Assembly: GCA_900547975.1 (NCBI GenBank)
Contig: URIX01000006.1
Coordinates: 1-58,986, forward strand
DNA length: 58,986 nt
Direction: 5' to 3'
Source of the DNA: an uncultured Eubacteriales bacterium
GTDB lineage: Bacteria; Bacillota; Clostridia; Christensenellales; CAG-917
In this document: in pieces, positions 32,746-41,853 of the stretch
Numbering within the stretch: the first letter of the stretch is position 1
Layout of the letters: every line of letters begins with the position of its first letter
Notes under the pieces: model-generated
What the model was told of the DNA's origin: nothing
The model's database searches: none
What the model saw: only the letters and a program-made list of their open reading frames with translations
Made by a program: the position numbers and the translations under genes

Positions 32746-33629
32746 TGGTTACGACTTCGCAACTGGCAAACGAATTACAAAATAGATTGAACAACTTTGC
32801 AGGCACGCTCAACGGTAGAAACTACAAATTCATAATCCGTACCAACGCAAGCGATTACGAACACTCTACGGGCGGCTCGCAAAAGCAACTTGCAACGCTT
32901 TTAATCAACGGTTTGTTGATTGAGCAGACAAGCACGCCGATTCCCCTCAAAGGACTGGACAGCGTATTGTTGCTTCAAACCCTCAATATTTTGATTCCGT
33001 CCGATACGACGGGCGCAAAGCAAAACCGAATCGAATACGCTATGAACGCACTAAACGCGTTTGTGAGCGACGTAGCGGGCAATGCAGGCAACTTGTCGGA
33101 CAGTAGCGACAACAACTACGCATACGTTTTAAGCGTGTCCACACCGTACGTCGGACAAGAAACTATCGAAAGCGAAATCGGCTTGTGCGTTCCAGTGTCG
33201 CTTCAGGTGTCGTGGCAGCTCATCAAAGACGGTGTGCTTGCAAACAACGTCACGATGAAGATGAAAGCGAAAGGCTCGTCGGCGAATCCTACCGTCGTTG
33301 TGCTTATGGACGGTGCTATCGTTCGTACGCGCACGGGCGATTCGTCAAATGTGGACGGAAGCGAGGAAATGAAAACCGAAGTTACGCAACAAGGCTTGAC
33401 AATCAAAGTCATAATGCCTTACAAGCGCGGCGACGTGTCGACAATGCTGTTCAAAGATATGCTCACAGGCGCACTACAACGCGTATATGAGCTTTCATAC
33501 GCCGACGGTGACGGAGATACCGCGCAAGGTGTCAGCGCGTCGTGGGACGTTGTTGCGCGCGAAATAACCGCGTCTTTGACTTCGGGTAAGGGTATCACAG
33601 TTTCGGCGACTTTGGAAATCGCGAGGTGA
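32745..33629 (+). CDS. Tail protein, possible tail terminator fused to tail tube
   Basis: This 294-residue protein begins with TSQLANELQNRLNNF, similar to tail-completion proteins. Residues 150-294 are beta-rich (SLQVSWQLIKDGVL, ITVSATLEIAR) as in tube proteins. No separate tail-tube gene exists, so this is the best candidate for the tube or a fused terminator and tube. Confidence in the exact role is low. Confidence 0.5.
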   Translation: MVTTSQLANELQNRLNNFAGTLNGRNYKFIIRTNASDYEHSTGGSQKQLATLLINGLLIEQTSTPIPLKGLDSVLLLQTLNILIPSDTTGAKQNRIEYAMNALNAFVSDVAGNAGNLSDSSDNNYAYVLSVSTPYVGQETIESEIGLCVPVSLQVSWQLIKDGVLANNVTMKMKAKGSSANPTVVVLMDGAIVRTRTGDSSNVDGSEEMKTEVTQQGLTIKVIMPYKRGDVSTMLFKDMLTGALQRVYELSYADGDGDTAQGVSASWDVVAREITASLTSGKGITVSATLEIAR

Positions 33630-33633
33630 TATT

Positions 33634-34131
33634 ATGGCAGAATATAAAATCACGGTCGATTTTAAGGATTCGGGCGGCGGCGGCTCTAAAAAAAAGAAAG
33701 GCTACCAGTCCGTATTCTCGGAATGGGCGGACAGTATAAAAGAGGGAATCAGCGACATAAACGGCGGCGACAGTCCTTTCAATCAGACGGTGCAAGGGAT
33801 TCAAGCACTCGCAAACGTCATTCCTGCGGCGCAAATAGTCAAGTCGGGGTTTGAATGGCAAGTGTCGCTCATCGGCAGATATAAAGGCTCACAGCAAGCG
33901 CAAGATGTTGCAAATGCATCAATGAAGATTGCAGGACAAGTCGGCGGTATCGCTTTGGCGTTCGCAACGGGCAATTACGTTGCAGGCGGACTAATGACGA
34001 TAGGAACGCTTTTTGGCTATGCAAGAGAAGCGGAAGAAAACACTTACCAACGCAAATGGGAAAACATCGGAAACGCTATCGGACGAGAGCGAGCGGGTGC
34101 TTCGTTCAATCGTTCGAGGACAGAGGGATAA
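33634..34131 (+). CDS. Small hydrophobic tail-region protein, in the tape-measure slot
   Basis: This 165-residue protein has a GGGG linker followed by SKKKKG, an amphipathic middle region and a hydrophobic helix at about residues 105-135 (IAGQVGGIALAFATG, YVAGGLMTIGTLFGY). Tape measures normally combine hydrophobic helices with hundreds of coiled-coil residues; this is the only protein between tube and tail-tip genes. If it is a tape measure, the tail would be very short. It ends at a bidirectional terminator shared with the antisense membrane gene. Confidence 0.5.
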   Translation: MAEYKITVDFKDSGGGGSKKKKGYQSVFSEWADSIKEGISDINGGDSPFNQTVQGIQALANVIPAAQIVKSGFEWQVSLIGRYKGSQQAQDVANASMKIAGQVGGIALAFATGNYVAGGLMTIGTLFGYAREAEENTYQRKWENIGNAIGRERAGASFNRSRTEG

Positions 34132-34133
34132 AG

Positions 34134-34158
34134 AAAGGACACTCAATGTGTGTCCTTT
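34134..34158. terminator. Bidirectional terminator between tail gene and moron
   Basis: Arms AAAGGACAC (34134-34142) and GTGTCCTTT (34150-34158) form a perfect 9-bp stem with a 7-base loop, and T-rich sequence follows on both strands. It ends the tail gene on the plus strand and the membrane gene on the minus strand, overlapping the last codon of the latter. Confidence 0.75.
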
Positions 34159-34763
34159 TCCTTTGTCAGTTCGGCAACTTGTTTTTCCAACTCGGCGATT
34201 CGCTCGGATTTGGTCGGCTTGTGTTGGCGCGGCTTTGGAAGCAACTGCGCATTTGCACAGTACAAGATTGCAAGGATTAAGAATATCAGCGTTGTGTAGA
34301 AGCCGACAAAGGGGATTCCTTTTGTTGAGACACACAAAACTATTGTCATTACGATATAGAGTGACGGAATTGCAATGAGCAACCCCTTGTTGGTTTTATG
34401 CTTTGCGAAGTACAAGACGAAAAAGGCGATTGTGCAACAAATTATCGCAATAGCAAGTATGGATAACGCAACAGAAAGCGCAAAACTTGGAAGCATATCT
34501 TTCATATATTCATCAAATGAACCATAGTAAGATTGCATTTCCGAATAATTGGTTTTTAAGTAATAAATCGGTGCTGTTACTATGGCAGGAATATAAGAAA
34601 AAAAACTGTATTCCATAACATTAGAGATTAGCCCCATTTTTATAAACCAGTTATTTATAGTAAGTGGTGATATAAATCCCACAAAAAGTAGCACAAAAGA
34701 AATCGGGAAAATTACTTTTCCGTACTTATCAATAAAATTTGAATAACCATTGCGTTCGCGCAT
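34143..34763 (-). CDS. Antisense membrane protein (moron)
   Basis: This 206-residue protein has four to five membrane segments (residues about 18-38, 50-68, 95-125, 128-148, 155-175) and a C-terminal coiled coil (KSERIAELEKQVAELTKEK). It is the only gene on the minus strand between 12517 and 43400, and it interrupts the tail module. It has its own promoter (34791-34819) and terminator (34134-34158) and is AT-rich. These are marks of a moron, a cargo gene expressed from the prophage. Superinfection exclusion or defence is plausible but not shown. ATG 34763 follows AGGGGG; GTG 34769 is an alternative. Confidence 0.8.
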   Translation of the reverse strand: MRERNGYSNFIDKYGKVIFPISFVLLFVGFISPLTINNWFIKMGLISNVMEYSFFSYIPAIVTAPIYYLKTNYSEMQSYYGSFDEYMKDMLPSFALSVALSILAIAIICCTIAFFVLYFAKHKTNKGLLIAIPSLYIVMTIVLCVSTKGIPFVGFYTTLIFLILAILYCANAQLLPKPRQHKPTKSERIAELEKQVAELTKEKDTH

Positions 34764-34796
34764 AAGCACACCCCCTATTAGTGTGCTTTTATTTTA
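34764..34796 (+). terminator. Hairpin at the moron start, terminator-like on plus strand
   Basis: AAGCACAC (34764-34771) pairs with GTGTGCTT (34781-34788), followed by TTATTTTA. On the plus strand it resembles a terminator ahead of the large tail gene; on the minus strand its loop contains the moron ribosome site AGGGGG, so it could also hide that site. Confidence 0.55.
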
Positions 34797-34819
34797 TGTC
34801 AAAAAGGAGCAAGTGTCAA
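34791..34819 (-). promoter_or_regulatory. Promoter of the antisense membrane gene
   Basis: On the minus strand TTGACA (34819-34814) and TAAAAT (34796-34791) are separated by exactly 17 bases. The -35 overlaps the start codon of the tail gene on the other strand, so strong firing would interfere with tail transcription. Confidence 0.7.
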
Positions 34820-37800
34820 TGTTTAGTTACCAACCTCAAATTTTTGAAAACAATCAATGGCAAGCATTGTCACCGTGGGCGCGCCCTTTTACAGACGGAA
34901 CGGCACTCAACGACGTTCTCGACGCAGGGTGTATCAATCTGTCGCTTTCATCGCGATATAACGCCATAAAAACGTTTACGCCGATTCGTATCATCATATC
35001 CGAAAACGGTGTTGAGGTGGATAGAATATACCGCCTCGTTTCATCGACGAAGCGCACGCGGCGCACGTTTGCACCGTCTGTCGGCGCGAAATACGATTGG
35101 CCGATAAACACCATCGAACTCACAAAGGCTATGGAACGCCGCTTTATCGGCACTTTGACAAGTACAAAGTATTTGCATACGGATTATGCCGCAGGAAGTG
35201 TGTTAGCCTCTGCGCAAACTTCTGGAATGGCTTTCAGCGGTGACTATATTGGTTGCTTAACGCGACTTAATGCTGTTTATACGCCGATTGCAGGTTTTCA
35301 ACTTGATATATTGTCTTTCCGTTCTATATATGCTTTGGCAGACAGTACAGGCTCAGGCGCAACTACACTTTATTATCAGTGGGGTACCTATCCTTGCAAT
35401 GTTCAAGTTGTCGATAATAATAAAACCGTAGTGTACGACTATACTTTCTCATCAACAAGTTTTGATAAGCAGACAATAACGTTGCCGAATACTGGTAATT
35501 TTACGCTAACATATAGCGGCAAAATCGATTCAAAAGGAACAAGTGCAGGCGCGTCGTTTTCACCGATAGATTTTAAGGTTGAATTAGCAATATCCGCTTT
35601 CTCGCAGATTGCCCCAAAGCCCCAACCCACAATCACGTCAGTGTGCCAAAGACTGTTGTCGTCGGGCATAACACGTCGCGGCGGATTCTCGGCGCAGGAA
35701 TATGTGCTTGACGAGAATTTTGCGGAAGAACACAAGAACGTACTCGCGCCCGAATTTTCGTTCACCAACTGCACGCTGTTCGAGGCATTGGCGCAAGTCG
35801 GCGGATATATCCACGCAATACCGCGCCTTGTGCCGTTGTCCACAACGGACGATACGCATTACAAGGTAACTTTTGACAAACTCGGCGGAAGCGAGCAAGC
35901 ACCGACTATGCCGCCGATGATATACCAAGACAGCACGATTGACAGCAATGAGTGGTGCGGAAAGATAACGTCGCCCGCGCAAAATCTTTGCAACACGACG
36001 GATGAGGGCGGTACGATAACCGAACTCGGCAACGACTATATAACAGTGCGCACCGAGGACGGTCAAATCGAGATAAACGGTGACAACGTGCTTATACGCA
36101 CTTCTTTGCCGATTCAACAACTTATCAAACTCGAATGCGGATTCATTCCCGACCACGACGCCAACTTTGACGGCAGAACCACGCCTGTCGGCGACATCAC
36201 CGCATACGCATACGAAGACGCGGAATACAGCGTGCTTTCGTCCTATTGGGGAACGGCATACCCGTATTCAAAAGCGTGGGCATTGCGTTGGAAGCAAGGC
36301 GGCACGACGATAGACGGTTTGACTTGGCGACAAAAAAACGTCACATCGGTGGGCGACGCATTCCAAAACACCGCAATCATCAACATTATAAACGCAAAGA
36401 CAGGACTTTCTTTGAAGTCTGCCGAAAAGAACGACGGCGAATGGTATCGCAGGCTCGCGTTCAAGGTGACATATGTGCCGATAGCAACGGCACGCGTTGA
36501 GGCGGTCAAACCCGTGCTTACGGACGGCGGCGAGACGAATAACGCGCTTGTGTACAATCAGGGCGCAAACGTTGCCGAAACGTCGTTCTACGGCGAGAAA
36601 ATGCGCGGCGCAATCGCAAGACTCGGACAAGACGTTGAACAACGCACTTACGACATCAAAACCTATTCGCAAATGCCAAAGGTCGGGCAGATTCTTGACG
36701 GCAAATACATTGCGACGATAGACGCGGAATACGACATAACGCGTATAAGAATCACGGTAACTCTTGCAAAAAACTTCAATCAGTTGTCACAATTCGTCGG
36801 GCTGAACTCAAACTACCGCTTGTACGACATCTCGGAAAAACAGAGCGTTGAACGTCACATACATTACGCCGACAAGATATTTATCGGCAAGACACCGACG
36901 GTAGGTTCAAATCTCACGCTTTTGCAGAACGTGCCTAACGTGCTGATTAACACTATCAATCACAGCAAGACCGGCGATGAAGAGATTAAGAAAGCGCAAC
37001 TCGTGAGGATATTGCCGTTCTCGGCAGGAAACGCGTTGCAAGACAGAGCGGTGATATTGCCCGTCGTGGCGTTCCCCTTTGGCACGTCGATATGCTTCAA
37101 CTTCTCGTTCTACGACAACTACGGCGCAGGCTATCAAAGTTCTGACGATTACGAGAATGAAAAAAACAAGGCGGCGCAACGTTTAGTGCCGTACACCGAC
37201 GTATACGGCGAGGTAAGTCACATTCACTTCGCGATGTACAACGAGGGGTGGACGCCGAATCTTGCCGCACAAGCCGACGGCGGATATGCAAAACTCTATC
37301 CGCAAGATAACGAGTTCAACTGGTATAGCGGCGACCACAGCAAAGCACTTGTAGATTCGTACCTCGTAAGTTATCTTCTAACCGACGGCGCGCTTGAAAT
37401 CAACAAAGACAGTCGAGAAAAAATCGACGTGACGTATCAAGTCCACTATATCGCCAAGAGCGACGACATAGTTGTCGGAACGGGTCTTGCGGACTTCTGC
37501 AAACTCGTGACCGATACAGAGCCAACAGTTGCGAAAGCGGCGGTATACGTGGTTTGGTTTGACCATACTATCAACGGCTTGAATCAATACATAAACGACA
37601 GTTTCCATTTAGGTAGCATTAATACCGATGTAGGCTATTTCGAGCGCATAGATTTGCTGACCGATAGCCAACCTTTCACGATTGTTGACGGTGTGTTTAG
37701 GTGGGATAGTAGAACGTGTCCGCGCCGTGACGGAGCAAAGGCTTATGCGGTGTGTAAGTGGAAAGGCAACGGACGATATGAAATGCTATTCGGGCAAAAC

Positions 37801-38292
37801 GTCACGCTTGCTTACGGCGATTCTACCGACGCGCTGTATTTCTCACCAGTTTCGGGTGAGGCAAGCGATTACGAGTTGATGATTGCGCCCGCAAATACCA
37901 ACGTGTACGCTACGAACGCAGGCGGCAATCCCGTCGGCAAATTGAGGCTCGCTTCGGGTGTTATACCTCTCGACGCTGAATACTCGTTCATCTATTCGGC
38001 TCAAATCAACCGTTATTCGTGCTTGTTCGGCGAAACGTTCTCGTATGCCGATAAGCCTACGACAATCACCCTCAAATACGTCGCTATGGACAGAACATTA
38101 ACGCTTATGGCTGACGGCATTGTTCTTCAAGAGGGTGAGAGTTACGACATATCGGGCAATCAGGTTATATCCCTGCTTGCAGTTCCAGCTGGAACGCAGG
38201 AAATAACAGCACAATACAGAGTTCGCACCCGACAAGCGTACGATGTCGTTGACGGATACGTTAAGACAAGCGACCTTGTGCAGAAAACGTAA
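34819..38292 (+). CDS. Large tail-tip / baseplate protein (Tal-like)
   Basis: This 1157-residue protein is the largest in the prophage. Its N terminus contains the tail-tip pattern PINTIELTKAMERRFIGTLTS, as in siphophage Tal/baseplate-hub proteins, followed by beta-rich domains (residues 200-650) and several repeats of carbohydrate-binding-like strands to the end. It probably combines the distal-tail and hub roles. No lysozyme or peptidase motif is evident. The start at 34819 (MFSYQPQIFEN) follows AAGGAG; an open frame back to 34750 runs through the moron region. Confidence 0.75.
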   Translation: MFSYQPQIFENNQWQALSPWARPFTDGTALNDVLDAGCINLSLSSRYNAIKTFTPIRIIISENGVEVDRIYRLVSSTKRTRRTFAPSVGAKYDWPINTIELTKAMERRFIGTLTSTKYLHTDYAAGSVLASAQTSGMAFSGDYIGCLTRLNAVYTPIAGFQLDILSFRSIYALADSTGSGATTLYYQWGTYPCNVQVVDNNKTVVYDYTFSSTSFDKQTITLPNTGNFTLTYSGKIDSKGTSAGASFSPIDFKVELAISAFSQIAPKPQPTITSVCQRLLSSGITRRGGFSAQEYVLDENFAEEHKNVLAPEFSFTNCTLFEALAQVGGYIHAIPRLVPLSTTDDTHYKVTFDKLGGSEQAPTMPPMIYQDSTIDSNEWCGKITSPAQNLCNTTDEGGTITELGNDYITVRTEDGQIEINGDNVLIRTSLPIQQLIKLECGFIPDHDANFDGRTTPVGDITAYAYEDAEYSVLSSYWGTAYPYSKAWALRWKQGGTTIDGLTWRQKNVTSVGDAFQNTAIINIINAKTGLSLKSAEKNDGEWYRRLAFKVTYVPIATARVEAVKPVLTDGGETNNALVYNQGANVAETSFYGEKMRGAIARLGQDVEQRTYDIKTYSQMPKVGQILDGKYIATIDAEYDITRIRITVTLAKNFNQLSQFVGLNSNYRLYDISEKQSVERHIHYADKIFIGKTPTVGSNLTLLQNVPNVLINTINHSKTGDEEIKKAQLVRILPFSAGNALQDRAVILPVVAFPFGTSICFNFSFYDNYGAGYQSSDDYENEKNKAAQRLVPYTDVYGEVSHIHFAMYNEGWTPNLAAQADGGYAKLYPQDNEFNWYSGDHSKALVDSYLVSYLLTDGALEINKDSREKIDVTYQVHYIAKSDDIVVGTGLADFCKLVTDTEPTVAKAAVYVVWFDHTINGLNQYINDSFHLGSINTDVGYFERIDLLTDSQPFTIVDGVFRWDSRTCPRRDGAKAYAVCKWKGNGRYEMLFGQNVTLAYGDSTDALYFSPVSGEASDYELMIAPANTNVYATNAGGNPVGKLRLASGVIPLDAEYSFIYSAQINRYSCLFGETFSYADKPTTITLKYVAMDRTLTLMADGIVLQEGESYDISGNQVISLLAVPAGTQEITAQYRVRTRQAYDVVDGYVKTSDLVQKT

Positions 38293-38303
38293 AAAGTATG
38301 ACA

Positions 38304-38332
38304 GACCCTCGTTTCAGAGCGGGGGTCTTTTT
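38304..38332 (+). terminator. Intrinsic terminator before the fibre gene
   Basis: GACCCTCG (38304-38311) pairs with CGGGGGTC (38320-38327, one G-T), followed by TTTTTAT. It separates the tail-tip gene from the receptor-binding gene and may lower fibre expression. Confidence 0.8.
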
Positions 38333-38365
38333 ATACAAAAAATAAATTATAAGGAGACAAAAATT

Positions 38366-40066
38366 ATGCTTTTCTTTTTGAACTTGGACGGCACGGTCAC
38401 ACGCTCTGATACCGACCACGTCTATCAAGGACAGAACAAAGTAGCAAACGTTGAGTTGTTTACGCTTACACCTGCGCAAGCGGCGATACAAGTCGCGTTC
38501 ACGTTGCCGAACGGATTGACGACTGCCTATCTGCCTATGTCGTATGTGGGTGCGTACAGCGTTGACGAGAGCAACCAAAAGCAAGTCCACCACTGGAAAC
38601 TTGCCATGCCGTATGACGTAACGGAAGTAGAGGGGCAAGTCGGCGTATCGTTCAACGTCGTGTTTAGAGTCGTTAAAGACGAAACGAGCGGTCAAACGCT
38701 TGAAACAATCAATCAAACGACTTACACGAGTTCGTTTACGGTCGAGTATTCCGCATTGCCGATTCCGCCTACGACGGTAAATAATGACGAGATACAGCAG
38801 ATTTTGGATTTACTCGACAAGTATTACGCGCAGAACAAAGACCTCATAAACAAGCAGGTTTTTGTTGTTGGGACGGTAACGACGAACACACTTGATGCAA
38901 ATCAACAAGCCAGTGTTGCGGTTGAGCAATCCGCCGTCGCTGATGGCAACGGAAACTATCCGACAAATTTCACTTTTTCGATTCCGCAAGGTATACAAGG
39001 TACACAAGGCGAAGTCGGCGAAACGCCCGATGTTTCAGCGGTTGCGGAAGTCAACAATACTGTTGGCACGCCGTCGGTTGAAGTGGAAAAGAGCGGCACG
39101 AAAGAAAATCTCGTGTTCAACTTCAAGTTTTCAAATATCAAAGGACAAAAGGGCGATTCGGGTATAGGCAACGCGAACTTGTCCAACACCCCCGGCACGA
39201 GCGAAACAGACGGTTATACTCAAAATGCCGTCAACGGTATAGTCCAAAATCCCAACTTGCTTATAAACCCGAACTTTGCGATTAATCAACGAGGACAAGT
39301 GAGTTATACGGGCGCAGTTTACGGCGTTGACCGTTGGAAAGGAATCGGCTCAGCAATAACAGCAACCCCCGTTACAAACGGCATACAGTTGTCGTCGAGC
39401 GGAGCGTCGAACATCTACATCAAGCAAATCGTCGAAACAAACCTCGCAGGGAAAACCGTCACGGCGTCGTGCAAGCTTTCGGCAATTAACGGCGGTGAGG
39501 GTGGCAGATTTGCGGTTTATTACAGCACGGATGGTTCATCTTGGACGTTCATCAGCGGTATGACAATCACAGCGGCAGGAATATCGAAATTAACTGTAAC
39601 GATTCCCTCTAATGCGGTTTATGTTAGCGTTGACACCGGCGTAAGACCGAGTAGCGATGTTGTATTTGAGTGGGCAAAACTTGAAATCGGCTCGGTTGCA
39701 ACGGAGTTTTCAACGCCGAATATTGCAGAGGAATTGCAAAAATGTTATCGCTATTACAAAAAGATAACGAATCTGCAACAACAAGCCTATACGGGGCTTG
39801 GTATTGTATACGGCGACGGCTCGGGTGCAAGAATGATTGTTGAAAACACGTTTAGAGCGAATCCAACGATTACCACAACGGGAGCGTTTGCGGTTGTAGC
39901 AAACGACGCAACACATACAGTTTCGGCAATATCAATGGTATCTTTCACCTCGACAAATATCGTTGTGAAATTTACGCTTAATTCCGCAGTAGCAAATGGA
40001 TTATGTGGATATTTGCTATCGAATAATAGTGCGAGCGCATATATAGCCTTTGACGCAGAATTATAA
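38366..40066 (+). CDS. Receptor-binding tail fibre (BppU-like N terminus, collagen-like repeats)
   Basis: This 566-residue protein begins with a BppU-type baseplate attachment domain (residues 1-140). Short collagen-like Gly-x-x runs follow (GIQGTQGEVGETP at about 210 and IKGQKGDSGIG at about 260). The C-terminal NPNLLINPNFAINQRGQ, VDRWKG, and WAKLEIGSVATEFSTP with CYRYYKKI are typical of carbohydrate-binding fibre tips. It should determine host recognition. AAGGAGA precedes ATG 38366. Confidence 0.85.
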   Translation: MLFFLNLDGTVTRSDTDHVYQGQNKVANVELFTLTPAQAAIQVAFTLPNGLTTAYLPMSYVGAYSVDESNQKQVHHWKLAMPYDVTEVEGQVGVSFNVVFRVVKDETSGQTLETINQTTYTSSFTVEYSALPIPPTTVNNDEIQQILDLLDKYYAQNKDLINKQVFVVGTVTTNTLDANQQASVAVEQSAVADGNGNYPTNFTFSIPQGIQGTQGEVGETPDVSAVAEVNNTVGTPSVEVEKSGTKENLVFNFKFSNIKGQKGDSGIGNANLSNTPGTSETDGYTQNAVNGIVQNPNLLINPNFAINQRGQVSYTGAVYGVDRWKGIGSAITATPVTNGIQLSSSGASNIYIKQIVETNLAGKTVTASCKLSAINGGEGGRFAVYYSTDGSSWTFISGMTITAAGISKLTVTIPSNAVYVSVDTGVRPSSDVVFEWAKLEIGSVATEFSTPNIAEELQKCYRYYKKITNLQQQAYTGLGIVYGDGSGARMIVENTFRANPTITTTGAFAVVANDATHTVSAISMVSFTSTNIVVKFTLNSAVANGLCGYLLSNNSASAYIAFDAEL

Positions 40067-40076
40067 GAGGTGAACT

Positions 40077-40505
40077 ATGGAAGAAGGATATATTGAATAC
40101 AACAAAATCTATGCACACGCCGACGAGAGCGGAAAAGTAACGGACATATACAGCGAGGCATTCAAAACGCCCGCAGAAAATGACGTTTGCATTGACGAAA
40201 CAAACACCGACCGACACGGCGCACAACGCTATCAAGTCTATGATGAAAATGGCATTGCGAACTATGCAATCATAAACGGCGTACTTGTTGAAAGAGATAA
40301 GACAGCAGAACTTGCCAAAATCAAGACCACGATTGACTATCCGCAACTTGTCGAAAACAAAATCCGCACGAGATACAGCGTGAGTGCTGAACTTGCCATT
40401 TTGCGGCAACGTGAAACCAAGCCCGAAGAATTTGCCGAGTATAACGCATTTTGTGAATTGTGCAAAGCCGAGGCAAAGACCGAATTAAATATTAAGGGGG
40501 TATAA
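40077..40505 (+). CDS. Protein after the tail fibre, possible fibre accessory
   Basis: This 142-residue acidic protein (YNKIYAHADESGKVTDIYSE) has a beta-rich start and a helical end (SAELAILRQRETKPEEFAEY). Its position 10 bases after the fibre gene fits a fibre chaperone or baseplate accessory. No family is recognised with certainty. Confidence 0.55.
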   Translation: MEEGYIEYNKIYAHADESGKVTDIYSEAFKTPAENDVCIDETNTDRHGAQRYQVYDENGIANYAIINGVLVERDKTAELAKIKTTIDYPQLVENKIRTRYSVSAELAILRQRETKPEEFAEYNAFCELCKAEAKTELNIKGV

Positions 40506-40507
40506 CT

Positions 40508-40768
40508 ATGGACGAACAAGTTAATGCAACGTTGCGTATATCGGCAATCTTATCGCACGGCGCAGAGGGTGAGGCAAACACAAACAAGGATTATTTCAAC
40601 GACCTTGCCGAAATCCTCACACTTGCAGAATCGGCAGGGTTGACCGAAGAACAAATCAACACGATTATCTCGAATTATGAGGAAATCATTGCCGACGAGC
40701 GCAATCATTCACAGAGGTTTAACGACCTTTTGACGATGGTCAGCGGTATCGAAGCGAACAAAGATTAG
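40508..40768 (+). CDS. Small acidic helical phage protein
   Basis: This 86-residue protein (DLAEILTLAESAGLTEEQINTII) is predicted helical. It follows the preceding gene by 2 bases with GGGGGT upstream. No family is recognised. It belongs to the tail end of the late operon. Confidence 0.55.
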   Translation: MDEQVNATLRISAILSHGAEGEANTNKDYFNDLAEILTLAESAGLTEEQINTIISNYEEIIADERNHSQRFNDLLTMVSGIEANKD

Positions 40769-40777
40769 GGGGTGCAT

Positions 40778-41245
40778 ATGGTAGACGTAACTATAACGCT
40801 CGACAAAACGCACGGAAGGCTCTCAACGCGAGAGCCTTTTTTGTTGGGCGAAAACGAAGATTTGAGGATAACCCTCGTTTCAACTTTGGCACTTTCAAAT
40901 GTGCTTATCAACTTCAAAAACGGCGACACGGTCAAACAATATCGCGTTGCAGAAAATCCGTTCATCGTGCCGAAAGAGGTCGTAAAACACGGCAGGCTCG
41001 ATTGCGAGGTCAACTTCTGCACTTGCGGTCGAATCGTCAAAACGTTCGTCGTTGAGCCGATAGTGCTTTACAGCAAAGAAGCCTCGTTAGTAGGACACCC
41101 CGAATTTGACTTGTTGCTTCAACACATCGAAGCGCAGGACGCGGAAATCCAAACGTTGAAAGAGCAACTCAACGCAACCAAAGCACTTGCAGACCGTACC
41201 GCACAAGAGGTCGCAGATTTGCAACGCGCGTTGGAAGACAACTAA
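40778..41245 (+). CDS. Late phage protein with C-terminal coiled coil
   Basis: This 155-residue protein has a beta-rich N-terminal domain (VTITLDKTHGRLSTREPFLL) and a C-terminal coiled coil (DAEIQTLKEQLNATKALADR). It resembles baseplate components that trimerise through a coiled coil, but no family is recognised. ATG 40778 follows AGGGGGTG; GTG 40772 is less likely. Confidence 0.55.
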   Translation: MVDVTITLDKTHGRLSTREPFLLGENEDLRITLVSTLALSNVLINFKNGDTVKQYRVAENPFIVPKEVVKHGRLDCEVNFCTCGRIVKTFVVEPIVLYSKEASLVGHPEFDLLLQHIEAQDAEIQTLKEQLNATKALADRTAQEVADLQRALEDN

Positions 41246-41318
41246 ACTAAAGCGGGTACGCATGCTAAAAAATCTACACGCTCACGTCGGCGTACAGGCA
41301 CGAGCAGAGGAGTATATT

Positions 41319-41840
41319 ATGTCAACTGAACAAATTATGACCTACGTTGTAGCGTTTCTTTCGAGCGGTGTTGGCGCAACCGTCATTACGGTTATCGTCA
41401 AGGCTATTGTAAATGCAATTTGCACGTACAAGACGAAGAAAGTCAGCAAATTGAACGAATCCGATAAGGCAGAGATTGCGGAAAGTGCGGCAAAGAGCGT
41501 TCTTGCGGCGATTTCGGGCGGAGTGAACATCGAAGCCGAAGCGATGATTGACAAGGCTACGAACAAGCGTTTGACGGCGATTGAGGAACAATTCAACAAC
41601 ATTGCAACGCAGATGAACAAACTCTCGGCGATTTTGGTAGCAGAGGGGCAAGTCCTTTCCGAGTTCAAAACCCCGTCGTTGGCATCGAGGGAAACACTCA
41701 ACGCCGTTTTGGCAGACGAGTTGAAAAAACTGCCGATTATCCCGTTGCTCGAACAAGCAAAACTCGTTGTGTCGCAAAAGGGAGAACAAAAAGAAGAGCA
41801 ACCCGTTGTTACTGAAGAGCCGCAAAAACTAATGTATTAA
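41319..41840 (+). CDS. Membrane-anchored late protein, holin-like candidate
   Basis: This 173-residue protein has one N-terminal membrane helix (YVVAFLSSGVGATVITVIVKAI, residues 8-30) and a long cytoplasmic or external helical region. It occupies the usual holin position after the tail genes. It is longer than most one-helix holins. GAGGAG precedes ATG 41319; ATG 41262 in frame is an alternative. Confidence 0.5.
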   Translation: MSTEQIMTYVVAFLSSGVGATVITVIVKAIVNAICTYKTKKVSKLNESDKAEIAESAAKSVLAAISGGVNIEAEAMIDKATNKRLTAIEEQFNNIATQMNKLSAILVAEGQVLSEFKTPSLASRETLNAVLADELKKLPIIPLLEQAKLVVSQKGEQKEEQPVVTEEPQKLMY

Positions 41841-41853
41841 GGCGGTGATGAGT

